The position numbers were made by a program, and so were the translations under genes. This document shows positions 38,122 through 48,788 of a stretch of DNA of 64,000 nucleotides, in pieces. The stretch comes from Amylostereum areolatum (lineage: Eukaryota > Basidiomycota > Agaricomycetes > Russulales > Stereaceae): NCBI GenBank assembly GCA_012932865.1, contig SAXG01000004.1:1054001-1118000 (forward strand), given 5' to 3'. The stretch's first letter is position 1, and every line of letters begins with the position of its first letter. The notes under the pieces are model-generated. The model saw nothing but the letters and a program-made list of their open reading frames with translations, did not search any database and was not told the origin of the DNA.

Positions 38122-40785
38122 ATGGACCCCGACGTCGACCTCCTCATCGTCTTCAAAGCGTCCTCGAAACCCCTCAGCAAGCAACAAGCCCGCGACGACG
38201 CCCGCGCCGCAGAGGAGCAGTATTCTCGCCTCATTCGGGCTCTCCACGCCGCCGGCCTCAGCGCAGTTGGTCGTCGCGGCGAACACCAAGGCCAGCTCAT
38301 CGTCCTTCTCAAGTCCTCCCCGCAGCAGCTCGCCCGTCTCTTCATCCGCGAACGGTCCGTCCTCTCCTCCAAAATGTGCTGTACCGAATCCTGATTCCCA
38401 ATACATACGCAATCGCCGTCCAGTCACTCGGATTTCCTCCACGGCCTCTCCACCGCCGTGCTCCCTGACCCCGCCCACCCCCTCGATCCCGCCGCTCTCA
38501 CCCCCGCCGACCGTCTCCGTCTTATCTATGACTACGTCACCGCCCCGACCCCCGACGGCGGTCTCGGCATCTCCCCCGACGCCCCCGAATGGGACCGCGT
38601 CCAATCCATCATGGCCCTCCACGATCATCGCTTCAACCAGGCTTGGTTGCGTTCCCTCGCCAAACGCTCGCTCGACAACAATCACCTCGATACCATTCGA
38701 GCCCAGGCGAGTTCTCCTCGCTCTTCGCCTTCCTTCCCTTTCTTCTCTTTCCCGTCCGCGGACGGAGATCCCGCCGCTAGTTCGCACTTTCCCACTTCTA
38801 ATTTCAATCACTTCTCTCCTCCATAACCAACTTCTATCTGCGCCCCGTCGGGGATCGGCACCCCCGACGATCGCCATCGCGCCACATCTCGTTCTTTCTT
38901 GCACACTTTCTGACTGGCCCCACAGTTCGGCGAGCACGTCGCGTTCTACTTCGCCTTCCTCGTCTCCTACACCTCCGCCTTGCCCCCTCTCGCCGCCCTC
39001 GGCGTCGCCTTCTATCTCCTCGACCAGCCCTACTCCATCCTCTACTCCTCCGCCCTCTTCCTCTGGTCCGTTGGCTTCGTCGAGTACTGGCGCGTCCAAG
39101 AACGCCGCCGAGCCGTCCGATGGAACGTCCACGGCTCCTTCCGCGTCGAGTCCCCCCGCCCCAATCACGTCCCCGGCACCCCGTGGTACACCCGCGAACT
39201 CCGAACGCTCGCGAGCGTCCCCGTCATCGCCCTCTTCGCCGCCCTCCTCTTCGCCCTCCTCTCCGCCATCTTCGTCCTCGAAGCCTTCGTCGCCACCCTC
39301 TACACCGGCACCGGCCACCAGTTCATCGTACGTGCCGTTTCCCGCGACGATCTCCCTCCCGATCGCTCACCCGGATCCCATCCCAGGGCCTCGCACCCAC
39401 CGTCCTCTTCACCGCCCTCGTCCCGCGCTTCCTCGCCCTCTACCAGCGCTACGTCGTCCGCCTCACCGTCTGGGAGAACCACAAACACCGATCGTCGCAC
39501 GAGGCCTCGCTCACCGTCAAAACGTTCGCCCTCTCCTCCATCGTGTCCTACCTCGGCCTCGCCCTCTCCGCCTTCGTCTACGTCCCCTTCGGCCCGTCCC
39601 TCATGCGCGCCGTCCAGTCCCTCCTGCGCGCCCACGTCCCCGAGCGCGACGCGGCCGGGGAGACCCTGTTCAAGGTCGCGGACGACGCGCCCGCGAGGCT
39701 GGACGGGTCCAGGCTGCAGAAGCAGATGTTCGCGTTCATGATCACGAACCAGATCATTGATTTGGGCATGGAGAACGTCCTGCCGTACCTCACGCGCGGG
39801 GCCGCGCACCTGCTCTCACGCCGGTCCTCCCCCTCCGGCGCCGCTTCCTCCTCCTCCTCCTCCTCCTCGTCCTCTGCCTCCGCTTCCACCGCCTCGACCA
39901 CGCCCAGGAAAAAACGCGTCGGGTTCGAAGACGAGCACGGCGCGCGCGCGGCCGAGCGCGAGTTCTTGGAGCGCGTGCGGCGGGAGGTGGCGCTGCCCGA
40001 GTACGGCGTGTTCGCGGATTACAACGAGATGGCGCGGCAGTTTGGGTACGTCGCGCTCTGGTCCACGCTCTGGCCTCTGGCGCCCGGTGAGCCCTCCCTC
40101 TCTCCCCCCTCCCCTCTCCGATTCTGACCCACGCCCCTTCCTCCTTTTCTTCCCCGACGCTTCCATCTCCCCTCCCCGCGCGCATCCTGTTCGCCACGGC
40201 CCACCACCGCGAGCAGCGATGGCCTACGCGAACAACGTCGTCGAGCTCCGCTCGGACGCGCTCAAGATCGTCGCGCACTGCCGCCGCCCGATCCCCCGCC
40301 GCACGGACACGATCGGGCCCTGGCTCGACTGCCTCGCGTTCCTCGCGTGGCTCGCGGCGCTCACGAACTCGGCGCTCGTGTATCTGTTCAGGAGCGCGCT
40401 GCCTGGAGCGGACGCAGGAGGGTCGGGAGCGGGAGAGGGAGCGGGAGGAGAGAGACGCGCGCGGAACGTCCTCGCCGCCGCCGCGCTCATCGCGCTCGGC
40501 GCGAGCCACGGGTACATCGTCCTGCGCGCCGCCGCGCGGCACGTCGTCGAGCGGGTGCTGTGGAAGGGCAGCGTGGAGGAGGCGCGGATGGAGGGGACCG
40601 CGCGGGGGGTGAAGGAGGGGTATTTGAGGGGGGTGGACGCGGACGCCGCGGGAGGGGGGGTGGGGCGAGGTAAAGAGGAGAAGGGGGAGGGCGGAGGGAA
40701 GGCGGAGGAGGAGGAGGAGGAGGAGGCGTTTTGGGGGTACGATGAGGGGCTGGAGGAGGTTTTGAAGGGGTTGAAGGAGGCGTAG
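38122..40785 (+). CDS. Anoctamin/TMEM16 (Ist2-like) membrane protein
   Basis: Fungal members either scramble lipids or tether cortical ER to the plasma membrane (Ist2). The cytosolic N-terminus MDPDVDLLIVFKASSK is followed by RLRLIYDYVTAP and by the conserved DNNHLDTIRAQFGEHVAFYF. A string of membrane segments comes next: FLVSYTSALPPLAALGVAFY, SILYSSALFLWSVGFVEYW, VPVIALFAALLFALLSAIFV, and the family's FVEYWRVQERRRAVRW and LTVWENHKHRSSHEASLTVK motifs. Further along are MFAFMITNQIIDLGMENVLP, a poly-Ser loop at 39845-39890, EYGVFADYNEMARQFGYVAL and a last pair of helices. The C-terminus is Lys/Glu-rich and ends EEVLKGLKEA. The intron at 38354-38429 is canonical. It lacks the long basic PIP2-binding tail of yeast Ist2, so the tethering role is uncertain. 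Confidence 0.88.
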
Positions 40786-42174
40786 GTGCTCAGTCGAAGG
40801 TTGGGGTTAGGTTAGGTTGGGGTGAGCGGGGCGGGGCTGTGGACGTTCGAGCTTGCGCGCTTGGTGGAGTGTATATGTTGCTTATCTTACTTACGGCTTA
40901 CTGCACCGATCCCGTTCAGTGATGATCACGACGAGGACCGATTTGGCTCGGTTCTGGGGACTCGTATACGAATTACGATACCACGCATACACGGCCGGGG
41001 GTATCTCGCGTGGGTATGTCACACAAATTGCAAGTCGTTGTTTGCGGACTGCGTGGCACCGGGAAGAAGGTGCGGTAGTGGGCGTCTTGTTGAAGGTCGA
41101 TGCGCGCTTGAGTGTCCCTTGCCCAGAGGCGATCGTGATCAGTGTGCGTTGCATACATATATGTACGTATACATGCGCGGACCTGAGAGGAAAGAAGCAC
41201 GACGGACAGACAAGAAGCACGGAGTCGACGCATCGCACGTGCGGACGATCTGCCAGACCCTCCTCCGAGTCCAAGTTGTTCAGACGGACAGCCGCAGGAA
41301 AGAAACGTGAGTCGGATCAGGATACCGAGGTTGATCGACGGTTGCGTTCGGCGCCGGATATACGGGTGTCACCTGCCCGCTACCCATTTATTTAGAGCAC
41401 AACGCTTCCAGCTTCCCTTGCGCCGGGTTCATAACAGGTCGACGTTCGACGGCCACCGCAAGCAGGACGACGAAAGCCCATACCTAGCCGGGGCGGAGGG
41501 AACGTGGTAAGGAGAAGGTACGGACGATCGGGTTCTTCGGTGCGATTTGCGATGTGAAAGACCAACTTACCGAAGCGCATGTCTCACCTCCAGGACGACA
41601 TCGATGGGAGAAGTGGTTCGTGCGGGGCTCAGAAGCCCCAGAGTGCTAGTGACCCCCAACGACAGCCAACGACCAGCGCCGGCACGTAAGTACATAAATG
41701 GTTTTTGATTTCGACCTTCCAGTTGAGCCCCGCTCGACTCCAACGGTTCATCTGACCGTCGCAATCGAATACAGCCATCTCTCCACGATTCGCCGCTTTT
41801 TGCGAAGGCCTGAAGGCTAAGAGCACCAAGATCTAGCGAAGTAAGGATGCGCGTGCTGTACATGTGGAATGAAGCACTCACATTCCCCGCAGTTCCAGTC
41901 TGGGCCAGATCTCAGGATTGAAGCTTGAAGCTTGAAACCTGGGCCTGAACGGCTGCATACATTTCATAAGGGGGGACCTCAGTACCGGAAAGCACTGGCA
42001 AAGCCGACCGAAAGAGCCCAGACATATGCGCCGAATACATTGACCGTGAAGCTTCCCGCAAGAGACAGCCCAGCCCCAATACAAGCACATCAGCGATAGG
42101 TACAAACGGCGCCCCGCCGCCCCTCCGAGTCGACTCCCCAAGTCTCCCGGCGAGAAATCGGGGCAAATATACTG
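40786..42174. other. Intergenic region
   Basis: About 1.4 kb separate the stop codons of the anoctamin gene (plus) and the cysteine-rich gene (minus). Two minus-strand frames (41567-41881, 41878-42141) have no recognisable domain or splice pattern. I see no supported gene. Confidence 0.45.
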
Positions 42175-43294
42175 TTACAAGCCGTTGGTCTGCTCCACGA
42201 TCCCTTCCAGCGCCTTCTCGACCTGCTCGAGAAGGTGCGTCGCGGTCTTGATCAGGTTTTTCGCGTCCTCCACGCTCTTCCTGATGCTGTCCTTCTCGGC
42301 GCCCCCCAGGTATTCGATGTCTGCGCTCCCCGACGACTTCATCCGCGTCGGCTTGACGTCCCGCCGCAGGACCCTCGGTGGCACGCTCGCGCCCGCGCTC
42401 CCGGGGCCGTCCTCGTCTGAAGCGCGTTTGCGCTTGCCGCGCTGGCTCGGGCCGTGGGCCTTGCCAGAAGGGTCCGACGCTTTGATCGCGGCGGCGGCGA
42501 GACTCGCCTTGGACGCCTTGAAACTGCATCGCAGGTTCTCTTCGCCACACCGTACGCACCGACGATGGCTCGGAGGCGGAGATCGAATGCAGTGGTCGAT
42601 CCCGGCCTTGGAGCAGTTGTCGCAGGCCGGTTCGAAATACACGATCTGCGGCGGGCAAGCGTAAGAACGCGTACGTGCCGCCATCCGAGCCGATTTACCT
42701 TCGACGACAATATCTGCGGGTCGAGAATGAAGTTCTCAGTATGTGTGGTAAGTGTCAGGTGAAATGAGTATGAATACGACGAACCCTGGTACCATTCAGC
42801 GGAGGCGCGCTAACAGACTACACATACCAGAGAATTTAGCGTGAAGGCCGCATATACGCACTATATATACCATCACTTACGCCATTCATAGGTTCTGATT
42901 TGACCACGGGTTCCGGTTGTGGTAGCATCGAGACGGCTGTTTCTGACACACGGTAGCCGCTCCGACCATGCTTAATACCCTGCTGGACCTGCGCGAGCGA
43001 AGACAGCGTCTCCTCGTCGAGCGAACGGCTGTTCACGCTCTCCATCGCCCGCGCGAGCTGTTGCTGATTTTCGCGTTACGCCCGAGTAAAAAAGGGAATC
43101 GAGCCCGTTAGATTCCGGATGAGATATGTGAATTACGATCGGGGAAGGGAATGACACTGACGTACCTCGGCTTGATCAGCTTTCGTTTTCCAGGCTTGCC
43201 ACTCGTCCCAGTGGCTCGCTTTCACCCCCGCGGGCTCTTGCGAGACCACCGTCTTGGCAAGTGAAATAGCGGCACGGATGGTGCTCGTCGCCAT
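42175..43294 (-). CDS. Small Cys-rich protein with zinc-cluster-like motif
   Basis: The start MATSTIRAAISLAKTVVSQE leads through HWDEWQAWKTKADQAE and ESVNSRSLDEETLSSLAQVQ. A 15-nt exon at 42699-42713 (ILSSK) then precedes the last exon, IVYFEPACDNC. The cysteines run CDNCSKAGIDHC then CVRCGEENLRC: C-x2-C-x6-C twice over. This resembles the modified zinc-cluster motif common in agaricomycete proteins of unknown role, some fused to homeodomain or retroelement-linked genes. The tail is basic (GKRKRASDED) and ends in a likely amphipathic helix, NLIKTATHLLEQVEKALEG. DNA binding is possible but not shown. The exon pattern in the first half is moderately certain. Confidence 0.55.
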
Positions 43295-43575
43295 GAAAGT
43301 TGCGAGGAAAGAACGGGGCTCTTCATCAAGTAAAAGATACAGTATGTTTAGTATATGTTTGTATGCGCGTGTTTGTCATGTGATGCCTTCGTCCCTGGCC
43401 TTTCAATGGTGGGCGCATGACGGAGGACCAAAGAAAACGATGGATATGTTACAACCGTTGATGTACAGCGTGTGCAATAAAGATATAGCGTAAGTAGAGC
43501 GGCAAAGAGCATCGAAAGCAATCAAGAAAAGTCCACACCCGATCCCATCCACGTCCCATCACCGGGCGCCTGGCA

Positions 43576-45787
43576 TCACGACTTCTTGTAACTTCCGGCC
43601 GCCGTTCGCGAGGCTTCCTTCTTCACGTCGCTCGCCCACTTGAAAAAGTTGCACTTGTATCGGTGGTCGACTTCCTCTCGCAGTCGCTCCCCTCTTCCCT
43701 TATCGTACCCAGGTCCGACAGGCCTGATCATATCCCCACGAAGGGAAGTCCATCAGATGCCACAATTTGCGATAGGACAACGCGCAGACTCACCGTGCAC
43801 ACACATAAAACACCTTACCCTTATTCGGCCCAGGCTTGTTCACGCGAAACTCCTTTGTAGGCTCGCCATGCACGGCGCAAATCGGGGGTTTCAGAGGTGT
43901 GAAAAGCGTTGACCACGCGTCCTTGTTCTGCGTTGTTTCCTGTGATTTTCCCTGCGAGGCCACGGGCTCGCTTTGTTCCATTAATTCCGTCTCCTGAGAG
44001 GCAGAAAGCTCGCAAGCTAGACGGTGATCCGCATCCACTTTGTCTTGGATCCGAGATTGGGAAGAGCTAGCCTGGTCGTCTGACGGATCAACGGTGTCGA
44101 CTGGGATTGATGAAGACGGACTAGGCTTGGCGAAGAAGGACGACAGTTTCGATTGTCCAGCTCTAACCTTCTTCGACTTTGCGTTGGTAGACGAAGTGTC
44201 GTCCGGGCGCAGGCGTTTACGAGAAGTCTGGGAAGGGCGGAAACCTGCAGGAGGAGGCGAAGGCGGACGAGAAAACGCAGATGGACCGGGAGACGAGCTG
44301 GGAGGGATAAGTGCACTGTCTGCAGGCTCCGATATAGGAGCAACCGAGGTTTGAGAAGAAGGCGGTTCTGTCGTCCTCGAATCTTCAGCCCGCTCAGCAT
44401 CGGGTCTATCGATTGTGGTGGCTAAAAAAAACTGTGCCTTGTCCAGTGGCGGTATTTCTACCTCGGTTGGCTTCACTGCCGCCGGTGCGTCCCGTTTCGT
44501 GAAAAAACTCGACATTAACGTCTGTTTTCCCTGGAGCTCGGTCCAGAACTTTGCTGCGATCCTCGGCGGGTCTTTCCTCCCTTCGCCCATTTTCATAACG
44601 TCGCGCAGCTTGAGCGTGGCTCCTGACTCCAGAGTTATTTCGTCGTGGAGGTCGATGTAGATAGGACAATGGTCAGATCCCTTAACGGACTGCTGGATGT
44701 CTCCGTGTTTGATCCATGGAAGGAGCCCCGGCGTAACCAAGAAGTAATCGATGCGAGTCCCGTAGTTTGTTTCGCGCGCGCCGATCTTCGTGTTCCAGCC
44801 TGGTACGCAATTAAATTAGAACGACGGCGAGCGTGGAAGATAAGAATAGAATCACGTACAGGTATACATACCCCTTCTGTCGGGCCAAAATTTCCGCACG
44901 ACATCAACCATGAGGCCTTCCGGCGCCAACCACCGTTTTAGCCAAGCGCGCGCTGGATGTTCATAAAAAGTTGCAGCATTGCTCGGAAGATGCCCGTCAC
45001 AGTGGTCGATCGGGGAGGCGCAGATGTTGATGTCGCCTAAGACAATGACCTCGCGGTGTTCGACTTCCACAAGATGCCTGACACGTTCTTGGAGCATCAA
45101 GTGGTAATTCATCTTGAACGGCAGTCGCGCGTCCGATGTCTCGTTGGGACAGTACAGATTGATGAGCACGAAGAGACCGAAGTCCAAAACGAGCCCCCGT
45201 CCTTCCGCGTCGAGAGCAGAGAAGTCGCTTGGAGTGCCTCCATCTTCATCGGGAACGAGGTCGAGTTCATGGGCGGTAGGATAGGAAGACGAGACGCGTT
45301 CTTCGGATGAAGGGGCAGGCTTGGGCTGCAGTGTTCCGGACAGGCCTTCCTCTGCCTTGAGTGGGAGGGCGGTCGAAGGATCGGTGTAGACGGCGACGCC
45401 GCTGTAGCCGCCGCGCGAGACTGGAAAGGAGAAGAACGAGTCGAAAGAATCGGGAAGGGCAAAGTTCCGACCAATTGCAGCGCGCGTGGTTTTCATCTCT
45501 GTATAAATGGAGTGAGATATAACAGGATATAACGCGTCGAACGCGTCAGGTAACGCACCTTGAAAGCATATGATGTCTGCCTGGAGCTCCCGAAGGACAC
45601 CATCCCATGTTTTAAACCCGTTCCACCTGGGATTCGGCGTTGAAGACACATACAGATACTGTAGCATATAAAAGGCCTACGGGTGATATTGAGGTACTGT
45701 TCGGACGCCATTCTGTTGTGGGTCAGGAGGTTTCCGCCAGGGCGACGCGACAGTGCTGCTCACGATATTCCAAGAAAGAATTCGCAT
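43576..45787 (-). CDS. APN2: AP endonuclease 2 (APN2)
   Basis: APN2 cleaves DNA 5' of abasic sites and removes blocked 3' ends in base-excision repair. The first exon reads MRILSWNI, then NGVRTVPQYHP and WNGFKTWDGVLRELQADIIC; two short introns separate these. The catalytic core shows FQEMKTTR, GGYSGVAVYT, LGDINICASPIDH, GTRIDYFLVTPGLL and KGSDHCPIYIDL, with the active-site Glu, Asp, Asn and His. After the catalytic domain come two PCNA-interaction motifs, QTLMSSFF at 44501-44524 and QSKLSSFF at 44132-44155. A Ser/Pro-rich linker follows, then a C-terminal zf-GRF finger: ICAVHGEPTKEFRVNKPG, KGKVFYVCARP and YKCNFFKW. No frame breaks were seen. The Met at 45711 is internal and out of frame with the catalytic domain. 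Confidence 0.93.
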
Positions 45788-46269
45788 AAGACGCGTAGAC
45801 AATGATAAACGTGTCCGATTGTTACGCAAATTTTGTGAACGAATCTTGAAGAGCTTTCACGGCAGAGGCAAGCTGGATCCGAAGAGCTCAGAGAAGATGG
45901 TGGTGTATAGTACAGAGTACAGTTCGACGCTGATTCGAACCGCGACGAACTGGAGTCAAACCGATATCAATAGGCGCCGGCAACGATGGTTCGACCACCA
46001 GAAGGAAAAGAGTGCCTCTAGCCCAAGCTTGATATCAGTCATCCCAAGGTGCTTGCATACCGAGGTGCTTGTGTTTTCTGTTCAGTGAAGATCGAGCATG
46101 CGTTGGGATATGTTTTCGTCCAATCTCACTGGATAAAACAGTGGCGGCCGTTGCCGAAGGTCAATTCGAATTTTGAAGCCTGCTGCTCAGACTCTTTGGA
46201 CACCTCCAGACTCCCCACGCCCATTTCCACATCCTCCTTTCACCCTCTCTCCGTAACAAAAAGTAACCT
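45788..46269. promoter_or_regulatory. Divergent promoter region of APN2 and BUD20-like gene
   Basis: This 480-bp gap separates two divergent start codons. It has a pyrimidine-rich tract on the plus strand just before 46260, as expected of a BUD20 5' UTR. No binding site could be named. Confidence 0.5.
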
Positions 46270-46918
46270 ATGGGTCGACTTCCGCCGCTCAAGAACTCAC
46301 CACGCCCAACGCGATGTTCATCGTGCGAGCCGTACACGCGTATGTCTTCTACCCCTCTTGACATTGATCCTCCTCATGAGGCTCACCCTCAATTCCAGGT
46401 TCGTACAAGAGACCTCGACCAGATCCAGCTCATCGACCTTGATCCAAAAGTTCGTTACCTACTCTCTACTGTATCTATGGAACGCGTCGAGATCTAATAT
46501 TTGGAGGCAGAATCGCGCAAAACTCGAAGCGCAACCTCTTGACTTCGAAAAGCCTGGGCTGGGACAGCACTACTGTGTAGAATGTGCAAAGTACGTCCTA
46601 CAGCATCCCCCTCATACTTTGCTTCAATTTCCCCATCATTGTTGTACCTTCCCGTACTTCCTTGTACACATCTTTCTTTCCCCTCCTTCCTTTATTTATT
46701 CAACGAACTTTCCCAGATATTTCGAATCCGACCCTGCCCTCAACACTCATTGGCGCTCAAAAGTGCACAAACGTCGCTGCAAAGCTCTACGCGAACCCGC
46801 GTACACTATCGAGGAAGCAGAACGGGCGGCAGGGCTTGGGCGAGAGGGCAGGAGACCGACCACGACCACGACCCCTGCCCCGACTGTGGACACTGGTGGA
46901 GACGTCCCTATGCGATAA
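46270..46918 (+). CDS. BUD20: BUD20-like C2H2 protein, 60S export factor
   Basis: Bud20 is a shuttling C2H2 protein needed for nuclear export of pre-60S ribosomal particles. The conserved blocks are RRSRTHHAQRDVHRASRTR, then after an intron VRTRDLDQIQLIDLDPK, NRAKLEAQPLDFEKPGLGQ and HYCVECAKYFESDPALNTHW. The zinc finger has the C-x2-C-x12-H-x5-H spacing and ends RSKVHKRRCKAL. The tail reads EPAYTIEEAERAAGLGREG and ends GGDVPMR. The natural start MGRL at 46270 is one base out of frame with RRSRTHH: dropping one C in CTTCCGCCGC at about 46279-46288 would restore it. In such a conserved gene this is probably a consensus error or recent allele. Confidence 0.85.
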
Positions 46919-47442
46919 ATAGACATGGGAGTGTGTACGTGTTTTCATGGCTGGTCGGAGACGCGCGGAGGACGGTCAGTGTGTTTTTCTCTCACCTGGT
47001 CACCCCAAGGCGGCCACACTAATAGGCTAACAACGCGAGTACCGTCCGTCCGTCCTTCCTACGGCGATACTGTCATCTCAAGAATTACCTCGCGATATCG
47101 ATATATATGCGGTCCTAATCATCTCAATGTTGTATAATATCGAACACCAGCTGAATGTTGTGCAGTCATCATACTCTTCACTAGGGCTCTCCAGAGGAGT
47201 CTACAATCTAGAGTCCGCACAGAGTCAAAGAGAATGTCCAGGACCAGTGCCCTCACGATTGCAATGTTGAATAGGGCAAATTGCTCGTACCAGTTGATGG
47301 ATGTATACCATAAGTAGCGCGGAAACCCACCCTCGCGCGATGTATTGCATGCGGCATGTCTCATAATGGAATATGCTGGCTATACGTAGCGGTAGCGGTC
47401 GAAGAAGAAAATGCGATGAGAATACAGGAGGGGAATTCGTGC
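46919..47442. other. Convergent intergenic region
   Basis: This 520-bp stretch lies between the stop codons of the BUD20-like gene and the eL33 gene and contains their 3' UTRs. I see no gene in it. Confidence 0.55.
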
Positions 47443-48104
47443 TCAGATGTTGGAAGGGTACAGCATCTATACGCAAATCGGCCTTCAGTAGCGATATCAT
47501 GCAGAGAGAAATAGTGCGACGTACGATGCGCACGCTCGCGCCGAAAGCGTGTGGGGGCAGGTTCGACCTGAATTTTGATTTGACAACACCAGCGTTGCCG
47601 TGGGGGCGGGTGACACGGCTGAGAAATCGCGCGGACGATGTCAGAAGAGCCGGCAAAGATGTAGGGAGTTATGTGGAACGCACCCCCAAATCACCCGAAC
47701 CTTCGAGCCGTGCACCTCGGTCTTAGCACGGTAGACGTACGCAACACGCTAGGTTGGATGAGTCCAGTCAACACATTGATCCAAAAGCAAGGGGATAGGC
47801 GGGCGCACCTTTCCGAGGTAGAACTGTGCGTCCTCCTTGTTTGCAACACCCTCGATCTGGAGGAGGGAAGTGTTGGGACGAGTGTTGCGCTTGCCGCGCT
47901 TGTGGCCGAGAACACGTCCCTTGCTGTACAAACTGTGGACGAGGTTGTCAGCGATGTCCACCCAAGCGAACCCTGCCCGTCATCCAGAACCATCTGACCC
48001 ATCCATCTCTTTCCCGCCTTCCCTCCCTCATCCAGCCCGCTTGATCCACCCAGGCATCATCCAAGAAGCATGGCAAGGGTCTTGACTCACCGAGTAGATG
48101 CCAT
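47443..48104 (-). CDS. RPL33: 60S ribosomal protein eL33 (RPL33/L35a)
   Basis: This is a cytosolic large-subunit ribosomal protein. The start exon MASTR is only 14 nt and is followed by an intron of about 180 nt, typical of ribosomal protein genes. The rest reads [80 protein letters not shown] and [11 protein letters not shown], and after a last intron MLYPSNI and stop. Length is about 107 residues, as usual. Four introns are all standard GT-AG. It is divergently arranged with the ornithine acetyltransferase gene. Confidence 0.96.
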
Positions 48105-48788
48105 GGCCGTTGTTTTCTTGAGGAGTCTTGTCGTCGAGTCGCCCGCCTTGCTTGCCTTGCTGAGTCGATAGGCGCTCGACGGTGCTTACGCCTGTTCGGG
48201 AACTGTTTCACACGCCGTTCACGTGATGCATTCTCTCTAAGTAACGCTCCCGTTCAACTTCCACGAGAGTGACCTGCTCATACACGGTGTTAAATACACC
48301 TTGGAGCAGAAGCGGACTCGAAAGGCTTGTCTGAGCACAGGTGCAGCTGGCGATTGCTTGCATTTCGATCTCAAAGTCCTTTGTCGCGCCTGGAAAAGTG
48401 TCACATGATCGAGCCCAATAAAATACCCCGATTTGCGACATTTCTCTTCTTCGTCGCTGATGCAGTTTTTGAGCTGCACTCGCTGTTGGCCACACCGCTG
48501 CAGTCGAGTAACGGAGCAGCGATAGATGGACGCACACTTTTCTTCGCGGGGATGCCATCTCGCTCGATCGAGGTGGCTGGATGTAGAGAGCACTATGTTA
48601 TGTTGTACGCCATCTCCCCCAGAAATACATGTCTTTCCTTGGAACCTGCTCCCCCTGACTGGGAAATCCGCCATTGGACGTCGTCGTAAGCGAACGGCGA
48701 TGCTCCCGCTCGGTCGCGCTGTATAAGAGAGCGCTATACGCGACGGACTTCCGAGTCACCAGCTGCACCTCCTTGACCAGAGGCCACG
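48105..48788. promoter_or_regulatory. Region upstream of eL33 and ArgJ, with an unassigned frame
   Basis: The 680 bp between two divergent start codons should contain both promoters. A minus-strand frame at 48237-48674 (146 codons) has a cysteine-bearing middle, EEKCASIYRCSVTRLQRCGQ and KNCISDEEEKCRKS. It could be a short uncharacterised protein or a chance frame; I do not recognise it and found no exon structure. Confidence 0.4.

Noticed and set aside
40795..40830. TTAGGTTAGG-like run suggesting an internal telomere repeat
   Set aside because: Only two or three degenerate units that do not match TTAGGG.
45493..45711. APN2 starting at the Met at 45711
   Set aside because: That frame is wrong; MRILSWNI at 45787 followed by NGVRTVPQYHP matches the family.
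47945..48090. Possible C/D snoRNA in the first eL33 intron (GATGATG and CTGA boxes)
   Set aside because: The C box has a mismatch, and no D' / C' pair or terminal stem was convincing.
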